NCBI GenBank assembly: GCA_963771835.1
Contig: CAVYVA010000001.1
Coordinates: 930,001 to 994,000 of the forward strand
Reading direction: 5' to 3'
Source: CAVQCJ01 sp963771835
GTDB lineage: Bacteria; Actinomycetota; Actinomycetes; Prado026
DNA: 64,000 nt
The first letter of the stretch is position 1, and every line of letters begins with the position of its first letter. The notes beneath the pieces were generated by a model, which was not told the origin of the DNA, made no database searches, and was given only the letters and a program-made list of their open reading frames with translations. Below are positions 41,014-50,888 of the stretch, piece by piece. A program made the translations under genes and the position numbers.

Positions 41014-43649
41014 CTACTCGCCGCCGCGGAGCAGGGCCAGCACGCTGTCCAGCTCGTCGGGCTGCACCAGCACCTCTCGGGCCTTGGACCCCTCCGACGG
41101 CCCGACGATGCCGCGGCTCTCCATCAGGTCCATCAGCCGGCCGGCCTTGGCGAACCCGACCCGGAGCTTGCGCTGCAGCATCGACGTCGACCCGAACTGG
41201 GTGCTCACGACGAGCTCGGCGGCCTGGCAGAGCACGTCGAGGTCGTCGCCGATGTCCTCGTCGATCTCCTTGCGCGAGGTCGCCGCCACCGTCACGTCCT
41301 CGCGGTAGGTCGGTTGCAGCTGCGCCTTGCAGTGCTCGACCACCGCGTGGATCTCGGACTCGCCAACCCAGGCGCCCTGGATCCGCATCGGCTTGCTGGC
41401 CCCCATCGGCAGGAAGAGCGCGTCGCCCTGCCCGACCAGCTTCTCGGCGCCGGGCTGGTCCAGGATCACCCGGCTGTCGGCCAGGCTGCTGGTCGCGAAC
41501 GCCAGCCGGGACGGGACGTTCGCCTTGATCAGCCCGGTCACGACGTCGACGCTGGGCCGCTGCGTGGCCAGCACGAGGTGGATGCCGGCCGCCCGCGCGA
41601 GCTGGGTGATCCGCACGATCGCGTCCTCGACGTCGCGGGGGGCGATCATCATCAGGTCGGCGAGCTCGTCGACGATCACCAGCAGGTACGGGTACGGCTG
41701 CAGCACCCGCTCGCTGCCGGGCAGCGGCTGCAGCCGCCCGGTCCGGACCGCCTTGTTGAAGTCGTCGATGTGCCGGAAGCCCGACGCCGCGAGGTCGTCG
41801 TAGCGCTGGTCCATCTCGCGGACCACCCACTGCAGCGCCTCGGCCGCCTTCTTCGGGTGCGTGATGATCGGCGTGATCAGGTGCGGGATGCCTTCGTACG
41901 CGGTCAGCTCGACGCGCTTGGGGTCGACCAGGATCAGCCGGACCTCGTCCGGCGTGGCCCTGGTCAGCACCGACACGATCAGCGAGTTGATGCAGCTGGA
42001 CTTGCCTGCACCGGTGGCCCCCGCGACCAGGATGTGCGGCATCTTCGCGAGGTTGGCGACGACGTAGCCGCCCTCGACGTCCTTGCCGAGCCCGACCATC
42101 ATCGGGCTGTGGTCGGCGACGGCGACCGCCGAGCGCAGCGTGTCGCCCAGGCTGACGATCTCGCGGTCGGCGTTGGGGATCTCGATGCCGATCGCCGACT
42201 TGCCCGGGATCGGGCTCAGGATCCGCACGTCGGCGCTGGCCACGGCGTACGCGATGTTCTTGCTCAGCGCGGTGACCCGCTCGACCTTGACGGCGGGACC
42301 GAGCTCGACCTCGTACCTGGTGACGGTCGGGCCGCGGCTGAAGCCGGTCACCTGCGCGTCGATGTCGAACTGGTCGAGCACGCGGGTCAGGGCCTCGACG
42401 ACCGAGTCGTTGGCCTTGGTCCGGGCCCGGTGCTGCGCGCCGGGACGCAACAGCTCCGGCTTGGGCAGGTGGTAGGTGATGTCCCCGGACAGGGCGAGCT
42501 GCTCGACCCGGGCCGGGATCGGCACCGACGGCTGGCGGTGGTGCTGGTGCGCCGGGCGCGACCGGGGGCGAGCCGGCGCGGCTGCGGCGACGTGGACGGG
42601 ACTGCTGCGCCGGCCGCGCCCGCGCCGGGGCGGGTCAGCACGATCGTGTCCACCTGGTCGGGCGGGAACGTGCCGAGCACCGGGCTCTCGTACGGCTCGG
42701 TCGTCGACGCTCCGCCGGCGTCGTCCGTCGCCTGCATCGATCCCTGCCGTCGACGGCCGCGACCGCGACGGGACGGCGCGGCTGCCCGCGCCGCCGCGTC
42801 GTCGGTGAGGTCCAGCAGGTCGGGCGACTGGGCGAGCGCCTCCATCGGGCGGCGCAGCAGGCGGGCCTCGAGGGTGCGAAGCCGCTCGGGCACGGCGTGC
42901 AGCGGTGTCGCGGTCAGCACCAGGACGCCGAAACCGACGAGCAGCAGCAGCAGCGGCACCGCGATGTACGCCGTGACGCCGGCGACGAGCGGCGCGGACG
43001 CGATCCAGCCGAGCCATCCGCCGGCGGCGCGCATCGCGGCTGCGCTGCCCGGCTGCGGGGTGCCGTGCGCGACGTGCACGACCCCGAGGACGCCCAGCAG
43101 CACGGCCGTCCAGCCGACCACGACCCGGCCGCCGGGGGCGTTGCGCTCGGGGTGCCGCAGCACCCGCCAGGCCCAGGCCGCGAGCAGGAACGGGACCGAC
43201 CACGCCAGCGAGCCGAGGGCCCCCTGCGCGATCGCGCGGACGGTGCCGCCCACCGGCCCGGACAGGCGCCACCAGGTGGACGCGGCGGCGAGCAGCGCGA
43301 GCCCGATCAGCAGCAGTCCGAAGCCGTCGCGGCGCTGCGCCGGGTCGATCGCCGCGGCCCCCTCGCGCGCCCCACGACCCACCCGCCGGGTGGTGCCGCC
43401 GATGGCGTGCGCGACCGCCAGCCACAGCCCGCGAAGCCCGCGGCCGAGGGCCCGGAGCAGTCGCCGCAGCGGCCCCGGACCGCCGCGGCGGCGGCGCTGC
43501 GCCCTCGACGCCCTCGAGGCCTTGGAGCGGGACGGCCGGCCGGACCCGGGCCGTCGCCGGCCGCCGGACCTGGCCGACGCCGACCGCGAACCGGTCCGCG
43601 AGCCGGAGCGCGGGGCGGAGCGGGTCGCAGCAGGGGTACGGGTGGCCAT
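41014..43649 (-). CDS. ftsK: DNA translocase FtsK/SpoIIIE (one frameshift)
   Basis: A basic Arg/Ser-rich N-terminus, four or five membrane helices (about residues 105-260), a proline-poor linker, then the motor: Walker A GATGAGKSSC, Walker B LLVIVDELADLMM, ATQRPSVDVVTGLIKANVPS, and a C-terminal gamma winged helix (RVGFAKAGRLMDLMESRGIV). A break near 42555 in the linker separates membrane and motor parts. About 878 residues. Pumps chromosome ends through the division septum. Confidence 0.95.
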
Positions 43650-43737
43650 GCTCGCAGGCTACCCACGCACCCCACTGTTCCCTCGCGTCCCACGCCGAGC
43701 ACCCACCCGGGTTGATCCCCTCAGCAGGGAGCGGAGG

Positions 43738-45426
43738 TCAGACCTCGACGACCACGGGGATGATCATGGGACGGCGGCGGTGGGTGTCGCTGACCCAGCG
43801 GCCGATCGCGCGACGCATGATCCGCTGCAGCTCGAAGGTGTCGGTGGTGCCCTCGCGCAGCGCGTCCTCGAGCGCCGCGGCGATCCGCGGGCGCACCTCC
43901 GCGAACACCGACTCGTCCTCGGCGAAGCCGCGCGCGTGGATGTCCGGGCCGCCGACCACCTTGCCGTCGGTGAGGTCCACGACCGCGACCACGGAGATGA
44001 AGCCCTCCGACCCCAGGATGCGACGGTCCTTGAGCGAGGTCTCGGTGACGTCGCCGACCGAGCTGCCGTCCACGTACACGAAGCCGCAGGGCACCGATCC
44101 GACGATCGAGGCGACGCCGTCGGCCAGGTCGACCACCGAGCCGTTGTCCGCCATCACGACCCGCTCGCTCGGCACCCCGGTGCGCACCGCGATGTCCCGG
44201 TTGGCCCGCTGGTGCCGCCACTCCCCGTGCACCGGCATCACGTTGCGCGGCCGGACGATGTTGTAGCAGTACGTCAGCTCGCCCTCGGCCGCGTGCCCGG
44301 ACACGTGCACGAGCGCGTTGCCCTTGTGCACGACGTGCGCGCCCAGCCGGGACAGGCCGTTGATGACGCGGAACACGGCGTTCTCGTTGCCCGGGATGAG
44401 CGACGACGCGAGCAGCACCGTGTCGCCCTCGCCCACCTTGATCGGGTGGTCGTTGTTGGCCATCCGGGACAGCGCCGCCATCGGCTCGCCCTGCGAGCCC
44501 GTGCAGACGAGCACGACCTCCTCGTCGCGCAGCAGGTCCACCTCGTCGACCGACACGACCAGGCCGGCGGGGATCGTCAGGTAGCCGAGGTCGCGGGCCA
44601 CGCCCATGTTGCGCACCATCGAGCGACCGATGAAGGCGACCTTGCGCTCGTGCAGGGCAGCCACGTCGAGGATCTGCTGCACGCGGTGCACGTGCGAGGC
44701 GAAGCAGGCGGCGATCACGCGGCGCTCGGCGTTGGTGAAGACCGCGTCGATCACCGGCTGGATGGAGCGCTCGGCCGGTACGAAGCCCGGCACCTCGGCG
44801 TTGGTCGAGTCGACGAGGAACAGGTCGACGCCCTCCTCGCCGAGCCGGGCGAACGCGCGCAGGTCGGTGATCCGGCCGTCCAGCGGGAGCTGGTCCATCT
44901 TGAAGTCGCCGGTGTGCAGGATCAGCTGTCCGGACGGGGCGCGCAGCGCGACCGCGAGGGCGTCCGGGATCGAGTGGTTCACCGCGACGAACTCCGCCTC
45001 GAACGCACCGAGCCGTTCGACGTGGCCCTCGCGCACCTCCAGCTGCAGCGGCGTGATCCGGTGCTCGCGCAGCTTCGCCTCGATCATCGCGAGCGTCAGC
45101 CGGGAGCCGACCAGCGGGATGTCGCGCCGCTCGCGCAGCAGGTAGGGGACGCCGCCGATGTGGTCCTCGTGCGCGTGGGTCAGGATGATCGCGTCGATGT
45201 CGTCGAGCCGGCCCCGGATGTACTCGAAGTCCGGCAGCACCAGGTCGACGCCCGGCTGGTTGTCCTCGGGGAAGAGCACGCCGCAGTCGACGATCAGGAG
45301 CCGTCCTTCGTACTCGAAGACGGTCATGTTGCGGCCGACCTCGCCCAGCCCACCCAGCGCGACCACGCGGACGGTCCCCTTGGCGAGCGGGGGCGGTGCT
45401 TTCGAGGTGACGGCCGGGTGGGTCAT
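43738..45426 (-). CDS. rnj: ribonuclease J
   Basis: 562 residues. Metallo-beta-lactamase core with THAHEDHIGG (about 81-90), beta-CASP domain (GSQGEPMAALSRMA, SGHAAEGELTYCYN) and C-terminal domain ending in HRRRPMIIPVVVEV. A dual 5'-3' exo/endoribonuclease for rRNA and mRNA processing. ATG 45426 overlaps the dapA stop. Same ftsK-rnj-dapA-thyX order as M. tuberculosis apart from inserted genes there. Confidence 0.96.
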   Translation of the reverse strand: MTHPAVTSKAPPPLAKGTVRVVALGGLGEVGRNMTVFEYEGRLLIVDCGVLFPEDNQPGVDLVLPDFEYIRGRLDDIDAIILTHAHEDHIGGVPYLLRERRDIPLVGSRLTLAMIEAKLREHRITPLQLEVREGHVERLGAFEAEFVAVNHSIPDALAVALRAPSGQLILHTGDFKMDQLPLDGRITDLRAFARLGEEGVDLFLVDSTNAEVPGFVPAERSIQPVIDAVFTNAERRVIAACFASHVHRVQQILDVAALHERKVAFIGRSMVRNMGVARDLGYLTIPAGLVVSVDEVDLLRDEEVVLVCTGSQGEPMAALSRMANNDHPIKVGEGDTVLLASSLIPGNENAVFRVINGLSRLGAHVVHKGNALVHVSGHAAEGELTYCYNIVRPRNVMPVHGEWRHQRANRDIAVRTGVPSERVVMADNGSVVDLADGVASIVGSVPCGFVYVDGSSVGDVTETSLKDRRILGSEGFISVVAVVDLTDGKVVGGPDIHARGFAEDESVFAEVRPRIAAALEDALREGTTDTFELQRIMRRAIGRWVSDTHRRRPMIIPVVVEV

Positions 45427-46340
45427 GCGGCGAACCCGTCGACCCGGCCGGCGGCCAGGTCACGGACGAGCTGGGCGACCTGCTCGGGCGTGGCGTCCGG
45501 CAGCGGCAGCCGCATCGGACCGGCCGGCAGACCGAGGTGGTTCAACGCGGCCTTCGTCAAGATCGCCCCTTGGGTGCGGAAGATGCCGGTGAACACCGGC
45601 AACAGCTCGTGGTGCAGCTCGGTGGCCCGAGTGACGTCGCCGGCGAGGTACGCCCGCACCATCGCCGCGATCCGTGCTGTGGCGACATGGGTGGCGACGC
45701 CGACGACCCCGGCCGCACCGACGGACAGGAACGGCAGGGTCAGCACGTCGTCGCCGGAGTAGAAGACGAGGTCGCTGCGCGACATCACCGCGGACGCCGC
45801 CGGCAGGTCGCCCTTGGCGTCCTTCACCGCCACGATCCGCGGGTGCTCGGCCAGGCGCACCAGCGTCTCGGTCTCGATCGCGACGCCGGTCCGGTGCGGG
45901 ATGTCGTAGAGCATCACCGGCAGCCCGACGCCGTCGGCGATCGCGGTGAAGTGCTGGATCAGGCCGGTCTGCGGCGGCTTGTTGTAGTAGGGCGTGACCA
46001 GCAGGACCGCGTCGGCCCCGGCCTTCTCCGCGGCCTGGGCCAGCTCGATCGAGTGCCGGGTGTCGTTGGTGCCGGCGCCGGCGACCACGACGGCCCGGTC
46101 CCCCACCGCCTCGAGCGTGGCCCGCAGGACCGCGTCCTTCTCGGCGTCGCTGGTCGTCGGCGACTCACCGGTGGTGCCGGAGACCACCAGACCGTCGTTC
46201 CCGGCGTCGACCAGGTGGGTGGCCAGGCGCTGCACGCCGTCCAGGTCGAGGCCGCCGTCGGGCCGGAACGGGGTGACCATCGCCGTGAGCACCCGGCCGA
46301 ACGGAGCCTGGGGATCGGTTCGGGCGGCGGTCGCAGGCAT
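45423..46340 (-). CDS. dapA: 4-hydroxy-tetrahydrodipicolinate synthase
   Basis: 305 residues. Condenses pyruvate with aspartate semialdehyde in lysine/DAP synthesis. The class I aldolase features are present: VVSGTTGESPT, catalytic Tyr in VTPYYNKP and Schiff-base Lys in VAVKDAKGD. First of a coupled dapA-rnj pair. Confidence 0.96.
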   Translation of the reverse strand: MPATAARTDPQAPFGRVLTAMVTPFRPDGGLDLDGVQRLATHLVDAGNDGLVVSGTTGESPTTSDAEKDAVLRATLEAVGDRAVVVAGAGTNDTRHSIELAQAAEKAGADAVLLVTPYYNKPPQTGLIQHFTAIADGVGLPVMLYDIPHRTGVAIETETLVRLAEHPRIVAVKDAKGDLPAASAVMSRSDLVFYSGDDVLTLPFLSVGAAGVVGVATHVATARIAAMVRAYLAGDVTRATELHHELLPVFTGIFRTQGAILTKAALNHLGLPAGPMRLPLPDATPEQVAQLVRDLAAGRVDGFAA

Positions 46341-46381
46341 GGGACGAGGTTACCCGCGTTCGCGGGCCCGCACCGGGTCCG

Positions 46382-47146
46382 TCACGGCGAGACGCGCCCG
46401 GCGGCCTCGAACGCCGCGTGGGTCACCGGCATCAGGGCGGCCCACTCCGTCTCCATCAGCTCGGCCACCATCTCGATCTCCCGCTGCGGGTACGACGGGA
46501 AGTGCGAGCCCTCCCGCTTGGTCCGCAGGGACAGGAAGTTCATCAGCGACCGCGCGTTCAGGGTCACGTACATCGAGGAGTACGTGGCCACCGGCAGCAC
46601 CCCGCGGGCCACCTCCCTGGCCACCCCGGCGTCGAGCATCCGCAGGTACGCGCGGTACGCCTGGGTGCACGCGTCCTCGGTCTGCTCGACGACTGTGTCG
46701 TACTGCTCGGGGGTGCCCTCGACGAACTCGTACGCGCCCGGCTTGCCCTGCTGCACCAGCCGACGCTCCGGGCCCGGCACGTAGAAGACCGGGTCGAGCT
46801 GGCGGTACCGGCCGGACTCCTCGTTGTACGAAGCGATCCGGTGCCGCATGAACTCCCGGAACACGAAGATCGGCGCCTGCACGTAGAACGTCATCGAGTT
46901 GTGCTCGAAGGGACTCCCGTGTCTTTCTCGCATCAGGAAGCCGATCAGGCCCTTGTTTCGGCTGCCGTCGGCGTCGACGTCGAGGAGCGACTGCTCACCC
47001 GCGGTCGACACACGCGCGGCGAAGACGACGTCGGAGTCGTGGGCCGTGGCCTTCACCAGCTCGACCGTCATGTCGCTGCGGAACCGGATCGCGGCCTCGC
47101 CGGGGTCGGGTGCCTCGGGGGTGGGGTCGCTGGCCGGGTCCGTCAC
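46382..47146 (-). CDS. thyX: FAD-dependent thymidylate synthase ThyX
   Basis: 254 residues from GTG 47146, chosen because GGAAGGAG lies eight bases upstream; an upstream ATG would add a disordered leader. The ThyX motif RHRIASYNEESGR (RHRxxSxNExSxR) is intact, with YRAYLRMLDAGVAREVARGVLP in parts and NARSLMNFLSLR near the C-terminus. Makes dTMP with FAD and methylene-folate. Confidence 0.96.
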   Translation of the reverse strand: MTDPASDPTPEAPDPGEAAIRFRSDMTVELVKATAHDSDVVFAARVSTAGEQSLLDVDADGSRNKGLIGFLMRERHGSPFEHNSMTFYVQAPIFVFREFMRHRIASYNEESGRYRQLDPVFYVPGPERRLVQQGKPGAYEFVEGTPEQYDTVVEQTEDACTQAYRAYLRMLDAGVAREVARGVLPVATYSSMYVTLNARSLMNFLSLRTKREGSHFPSYPQREIEMVAELMETEWAALMPVTHAAFEAAGRVSP

Positions 47147-47241
47147 GGGGCGGGCTCCTTCCGGAGGGCTCGAAGGTCGGGCCAGCGTAGTGCGGGGCTC
47201 CGACCGTGGACGGAGCGGACGCGCCGGGGGGATCGTCGCGC

Positions 47242-47445
47242 GCTCGGTCGTCGCCACACCCGGCTCCTCGCCTCGCCGCTCCGGCCTCGGTCGGTCGCCA
47301 CCACCCGGCTCCTCGCCTCGCCGCTCCGGGCCTCATGGTCGCGCTCGGGTCGTCGCCACCACCCGGCTCCTCGCCTCGCCGCTCCGGGCCTCCTGGTCGC
47401 GCTCGGGTCGTCGCCACCACCCGGCTCCTCGCCTCGCCGCTCCGG
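47242..47445. repeat. imperfect tandem repeat, four copies
   Basis: The core GGCTCCTCGCCTCGCCGCTC recurs at 47262, 47307, 47365 and 47423. The last two intervals are exactly 58 bases and the two full units (47307-47364 and 47365-47421/2) differ at one base; the first interval is 45 bases, a shortened unit. It fills most of the 313-base gap between the divergent thyX and GNAT genes. No coding potential is apparent. Confidence 0.85.
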
Positions 47446-47459
47446 ATAGCGTCCGACTC

Positions 47460-48059
47460 GTGGCCACCGCAGACGTCAGCGTCCGACCGGCGGTGAGCCC
47501 GGACGCGCCGACGCTGGCCGCCATCCAGCTGGACTGCTGGCGAGCCGGGTACGCCGGCGTCGTCCCCGACGACGCGCTGGCCGCGATCGCCGCCGGCCGC
47601 GACGAGATCGTCGACCGGTGGCGGCTGTCGATCACCGAGCCGCCCGGCCGGCGCTACCACGTGCTGGTCGCGATGGCCGGCCCCGAGATCGTGGGGCTCG
47701 CGGCCGTCGGGCCGGCCGAGGACGACGGGGGGCTGAACCCGGCCGTCGTCGGCGAGCTGCTGGTCCTGCTGGTCGCCCCCGCACAGCGTCGGGCGGGGCA
47801 CGGGTCGCGGCTGCTCGCGGCCGCGGTGGACCACCTGCGTGGCGACGGGTTCGTCCGGGCGGTCCTCTGGCTGGACGAGGTGGACGCGGCCGGCGGCACC
47901 CTGGCTGGCTCGACCGGCTGGGCCCGCGACGGGGCGACCCGCCGGCTCGACCTTGACGGCGACGGCGCGGTGCTCGTCGACCAGGCCCGCTGGCACACCG
48001 ACCTCACCGAACCGACCGACTCCCCGGCGAGCCGGGACGAGCAGGAGGGCGCACGATGA
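47460..48059 (+). CDS. GNAT-family N-acetyltransferase
   Basis: 199 residues from GTG 47460, immediately after the repeats. Fold elements: VRPAVSPDAPTLAAIQLDCW, central VVGELLVLLVAPAQRRAGHG (acetyl-CoA loop Q/RxxGxG as RRAGHGSRLL). Substrate unknown. Overlaps the DUF2461 gene by four bases. Confidence 0.8.
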   Translation: MATADVSVRPAVSPDAPTLAAIQLDCWRAGYAGVVPDDALAAIAAGRDEIVDRWRLSITEPPGRRYHVLVAMAGPEIVGLAAVGPAEDDGGLNPAVVGELLVLLVAPAQRRAGHGSRLLAAAVDHLRGDGFVRAVLWLDEVDAAGGTLAGSTGWARDGATRRLDLDGDGAVLVDQARWHTDLTEPTDSPASRDEQEGAR

Positions 48060-48709
48060 CGTTCCGCGGGATCCCGGCCGAGGCGTTCGACTTCTACGAC
48101 GGTCTCGAGGCGGACAACTCCAAGACGTACTGGACCGCGCACAAGCCGGTCTACGACGAGTGCATCCGCGGGCCGCTGACCGAGCTGCTGGCCGACCTCG
48201 AGCCGGAGTTCGGGACCGGCGTCGTCTTCCGGCCCTACCGGGACGTCCGCTTCGCCAAGGACAAGCGCCCCTACAAGGACCACCAGGGCGCCTTCGTGGA
48301 GACCGCCGACGCGGTGGGCTACTACGTGCAGCTCAGCGCCGAGGGCCTGCGGGTGGCCGGCGGCTGGTACGACCCGGCCGGCCCGCAGGTGGCCCGGTAC
48401 CGGGACGTCGTGGCCGGCCCGGGTGGCGCCGAGCTGGAGCAGATCGTCGGCAAGGTGGCCGCAGCCGGGTTCGAGATCGGCGGGGACCGGCTCAAGACCC
48501 GCCCCCGCGGGATCGACCCGGACCACCCGCGGATCGAGCTGCTCAGGCACCGGTCGGTCGTCGCCGGCCGTTCCTGGCAGCCGCAGGCCTGGATGAGCAA
48601 GCCGTCCGCCGCCCGCAAGGTGCGCGACGCATGGCTCGCGATGAGCCCGCTCGTGGAGTGGCTCACCGCCAACGTCGGGCCGGGCGACCCGCAGCGGCAC
48701 CGCCCATGA
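48056..48709 (+). CDS. DUF2461 family protein
   Basis: 217 residues; ATGA overlaps on both sides (with the GNAT stop and the AzlC start). Family hallmarks are FDFYDGLEADNSKTYWTAHK, RPYRDVRFAKDKRPYKDH and YYVQLSAEGLRVAGGWY. Soluble; no established function. Confidence 0.85.
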   Translation: MTFRGIPAEAFDFYDGLEADNSKTYWTAHKPVYDECIRGPLTELLADLEPEFGTGVVFRPYRDVRFAKDKRPYKDHQGAFVETADAVGYYVQLSAEGLRVAGGWYDPAGPQVARYRDVVAGPGGAELEQIVGKVAAAGFEIGGDRLKTRPRGIDPDHPRIELLRHRSVVAGRSWQPQAWMSKPSAARKVRDAWLAMSPLVEWLTANVGPGDPQRHRP

Positions 48710-49431
48710 CGGAGCCGGCGACCCCCGGCACCGCCCCGGACGGGCACGACTGGACCCGGCTGCGTCGCGAGGTGGTGCGCGACGCGTCCGCGGTCGGGGT
48801 CGCGGTCGGCACGTACGGCGTCGCGTACGGCGCGCTCGGGACGACCAGCGGGCTGTCCGTGGCTCAGACGTGCACCCTGTCGGTGCTGGCGTTCACCGGC
48901 GGCTCGCAGTTCGCACTGGTGGGGGTCCTCGGAACCGGCGGCGCGGCCGCGTCCGGCGTCGCGACGGCCCTGATGCTCGGTTTCCGCAACGCGTTGTACG
49001 GCCTGCGGCTGGCGCCGACCCTGCAGGTCTCCGGGGTCCGCCGGCTCTTCGCCGCTCACCTGGTCATCGACGAGACGACGGCGATGACCATCGCCCAGCC
49101 CCGGGTGCAGGCCGCGCGGCTCGCGTTCTGGGCGACCGGCCTGGCCGTCTTCACCCTGTGGAACATCGCGACGGTGGTCGGGGCGCTGGGCGCGTCGGCG
49201 CTCGGCGACCCGAACCGGTTCGGGTTGGACGCGGCGGTGCCGGCGGCCTTCCTGGGTCTGCTCTGGCCGCGGCTGGGGTCAAGGACCACCCGCGCCGTCG
49301 CGATCGGTGCCGCGGTCGTGGCTCTGGCCCTGACGCCGGTGCTGTCGCCCGGCATCCCCGTGCTCGTCGCCGGCCTGGTCGCGGTGGTCGTCGGCCTGGC
49401 CCGGCCGACGTCCGCGCTGGACGCCTCGTGA
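48706..49431 (+). CDS. azlC: AzlC-family branched-chain amino acid exporter permease
   Basis: 241 residues, about six membrane helices. The AzlC pattern is clear: FTGGSQFALVGVLG, LMLGFRNALYGLRLAP, AHLVIDETTAMT. Works with the small AzlD partner encoded 13 bases downstream to export valine/leucine-type amino acids or analogues. Confidence 0.88.
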   Translation: MTEPATPGTAPDGHDWTRLRREVVRDASAVGVAVGTYGVAYGALGTTSGLSVAQTCTLSVLAFTGGSQFALVGVLGTGGAAASGVATALMLGFRNALYGLRLAPTLQVSGVRRLFAAHLVIDETTAMTIAQPRVQAARLAFWATGLAVFTLWNIATVVGALGASALGDPNRFGLDAAVPAAFLGLLWPRLGSRTTRAVAIGAAVVALALTPVLSPGIPVLVAGLVAVVVGLARPTSALDAS

Positions 49432-49444
49432 CCGGGGAGACCTC

Positions 49445-49747
49445 GTGATCTGGGCGGCGGTGCTGGTGACCGCGGCCGGCTGCTACGCGCTCAAGCTGTC
49501 CGGCCTGTCCGTGCCCGAACGGCTGCTGTCCTCGCCCCGGATTCGCGCGGTCACGCTGCTCCTCCCGGTCGCCCTGCTGGCCGCGCTCACCGCCGTCCAG
49601 ACCTTCGGCGCCGGCCGGTCGCTCGTCGTCGACGCCAGGGCGGCCGGAGTGGCGTTCGCGGTCGTCGCCCTGGTGCTCCGGGCGCCGTTCATCGTGGTCG
49701 TGGTGGGAGCCGCTCTCGTCGCGGCGACGCTGCGGGCGCTCGGATGA
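49445..49747 (+). CDS. azlD: AzlD-domain small permease subunit
   Basis: 100 residues from GTG 49445 with GGGGAG five bases upstream. Four hydrophobic segments, with YALKLSGLSVPERLLSSPRI and a C-terminal LRAPFIVVVVGAALVAATL typical of AzlD. Partner of the preceding AzlC. Its stop overlaps the next ATG. Confidence 0.85.
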   Translation: MIWAAVLVTAAGCYALKLSGLSVPERLLSSPRIRAVTLLLPVALLAALTAVQTFGAGRSLVVDARAAGVAFAVVALVLRAPFIVVVVGAALVAATLRALG

Positions 49748-50328
49748 GGGATCCTGGGCAGGTGCCCAAGTACCAGTTCTGGCCGGAGAAGGAGCCCGGG
49801 CCCCTGGACGAGGCGTACCGGCAGACGCGCTGGCTGCGCCCCTACCGGCCGGGGCCGTTCCGGGTCGCCGCCTGCCTGTTCCTGCTGGCACTGCTGATGT
49901 ACCTCACGGTGGTCTCGCTGCTCGCGGTCTACGGGTCGGCCGCCATCCCCGAGCTGGCCCTGCGCATCGTCATCGCCGGCGCCGTCTACGGGGTGCTCGT
50001 CCTCGCGGCGATCCGCGCGTACCTGTCCGGGGTGTGGGTGACCGACACCGGCGTGCGCGTGGTGCGCCCGCTGTCGACCAGGGTCTGGCCCTGGACGGCG
50101 ATCGCCGACGTGCGCTCGGTGCCCGGCCCGACCAGGCTCTTCGGCACGCGGCTGCGGGTGACCGGGCACGCGGTGTTCCTGGTGCTGGCCGACGGCACCG
50201 ACGTCGAGACGCCGCTCGCGGACCGCTCGGCCGACTTCCTGGGTCGGGCCGAGGCCTACGACATGGCGTCGTCGGCGGTCGAGGGATGGCTCGAGCAGAA
50301 CCGCCGGCGCCCCCGGCCGGGCGGCTGA
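49744..50328 (+). CDS. membrane protein with bacterial PH domain
   Basis: 194 residues. Two membrane helices (about 41-61 and 71-92) precede a beta-rich PH-like segment (GVWVTDTGVRVVRPLSTRVW, PWTAIADVRSVPG), as in the PF10756-type PH proteins of actinomycetes. Function unknown, probably envelope-associated. The following GNAT GTG comes two bases after its stop. Confidence 0.75.
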   Translation: MRDPGQVPKYQFWPEKEPGPLDEAYRQTRWLRPYRPGPFRVAACLFLLALLMYLTVVSLLAVYGSAAIPELALRIVIAGAVYGVLVLAAIRAYLSGVWVTDTGVRVVRPLSTRVWPWTAIADVRSVPGPTRLFGTRLRVTGHAVFLVLADGTDVETPLADRSADFLGRAEAYDMASSAVEGWLEQNRRRPRPGG

Positions 50329-50330
50329 GC

Positions 50331-50759
50331 GTGCTCGGGCTGCGCCCGACCGCCGAGGCCGACCTCGAGACGCTGTACGCCTTCCAGGCCGACCCGGACG
50401 CCGCCGCGATGGCCGGCTTCCCGAGCCGTGACCGGCCGACCTACTTCGCGCACTGGACCGGGGTGCTGGCCGACGCGACGGTGGTCAAGAGCACCGTGGT
50501 GCTCGACGGCGCGGTCGTCGGCAGCCTCGTGTGCTTCGGGCCCCCGCAGGCGCGCGAGGTGGGGTACTGGATCGGCCGGCCGTACTGGGGGCGTGGCGTC
50601 GCCACCGAGGCGTTGCAGATGTTCCTCGGGCAGGTGTCCGAGCGGCCGCTGCGCGGGTTCGTGGTGCCGGGCAACGTCGGCTCCCGACGGGTGCTGGCCA
50701 AGTGCGGCTTCGTCGCGGACGGCGAGGACGGCGACCACCTGGTGTTCCTGCTGGCCTGA
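50331..50759 (+). CDS. GNAT-family N-acetyltransferase (RimJ/RimL-like)
   Basis: 142 residues from GTG 50331. LRPTAEADLETLYAFQADPD, YWIGRPYWGRGVATEALQMF and GSRRVLAKCGF are standard for Acetyltransf_3/RimJ-type enzymes; the acetyl-CoA loop is WGRGVAT. Substrate unknown. Last gene of the 47.5-50.8 kb run. Confidence 0.85.
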   Translation: MLGLRPTAEADLETLYAFQADPDAAAMAGFPSRDRPTYFAHWTGVLADATVVKSTVVLDGAVVGSLVCFGPPQAREVGYWIGRPYWGRGVATEALQMFLGQVSERPLRGFVVPGNVGSRRVLAKCGFVADGEDGDHLVFLLA

Positions 50760-50794
50760 CCGGTCACAGGTCGAGCAGCCGGTCGCCTCAACAC

Positions 50795-50814
50795 GATGTT
50801 CCGCTCCGGGGGAC
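50795..50814. promoter_or_regulatory. candidate IclR-type operator upstream of the SnoaL/HAD/tautomerase operon
   Basis: The sequence begins GATGTTCCGCTCCG, 14 bases identical to the site at 54721 in the iclR promoter, then GGGGGAC. It has imperfect dyad symmetry (GTTCCGC...GGGGGAC), as IclR sites do. It lies 75 bases before the start of the first gene. Confidence 0.45.
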
Positions 50815-50888
50815 AGTCGGCCGTACGACGTTCTTCCATCCGGAACGGCGGTCCGGATAGCGCTCGACCGTGTCTTAGGTTGGCGAAC

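Noticed and set aside
41314..45762. 4.4-kb plus-strand open frame opposite ftsK and rnj
   Set aside because: GC-rich codon bias leaves few stops on the antisense strand. The sequence is repetitive His/Asp/Arg/Val without domain features, and ftsK and rnj on the other strand are certain.
47242..47445. CRISPR array
   Set aside because: The repeated units are directly adjacent and nearly identical over the full 58 bases, with no unique spacers and no cas genes nearby.
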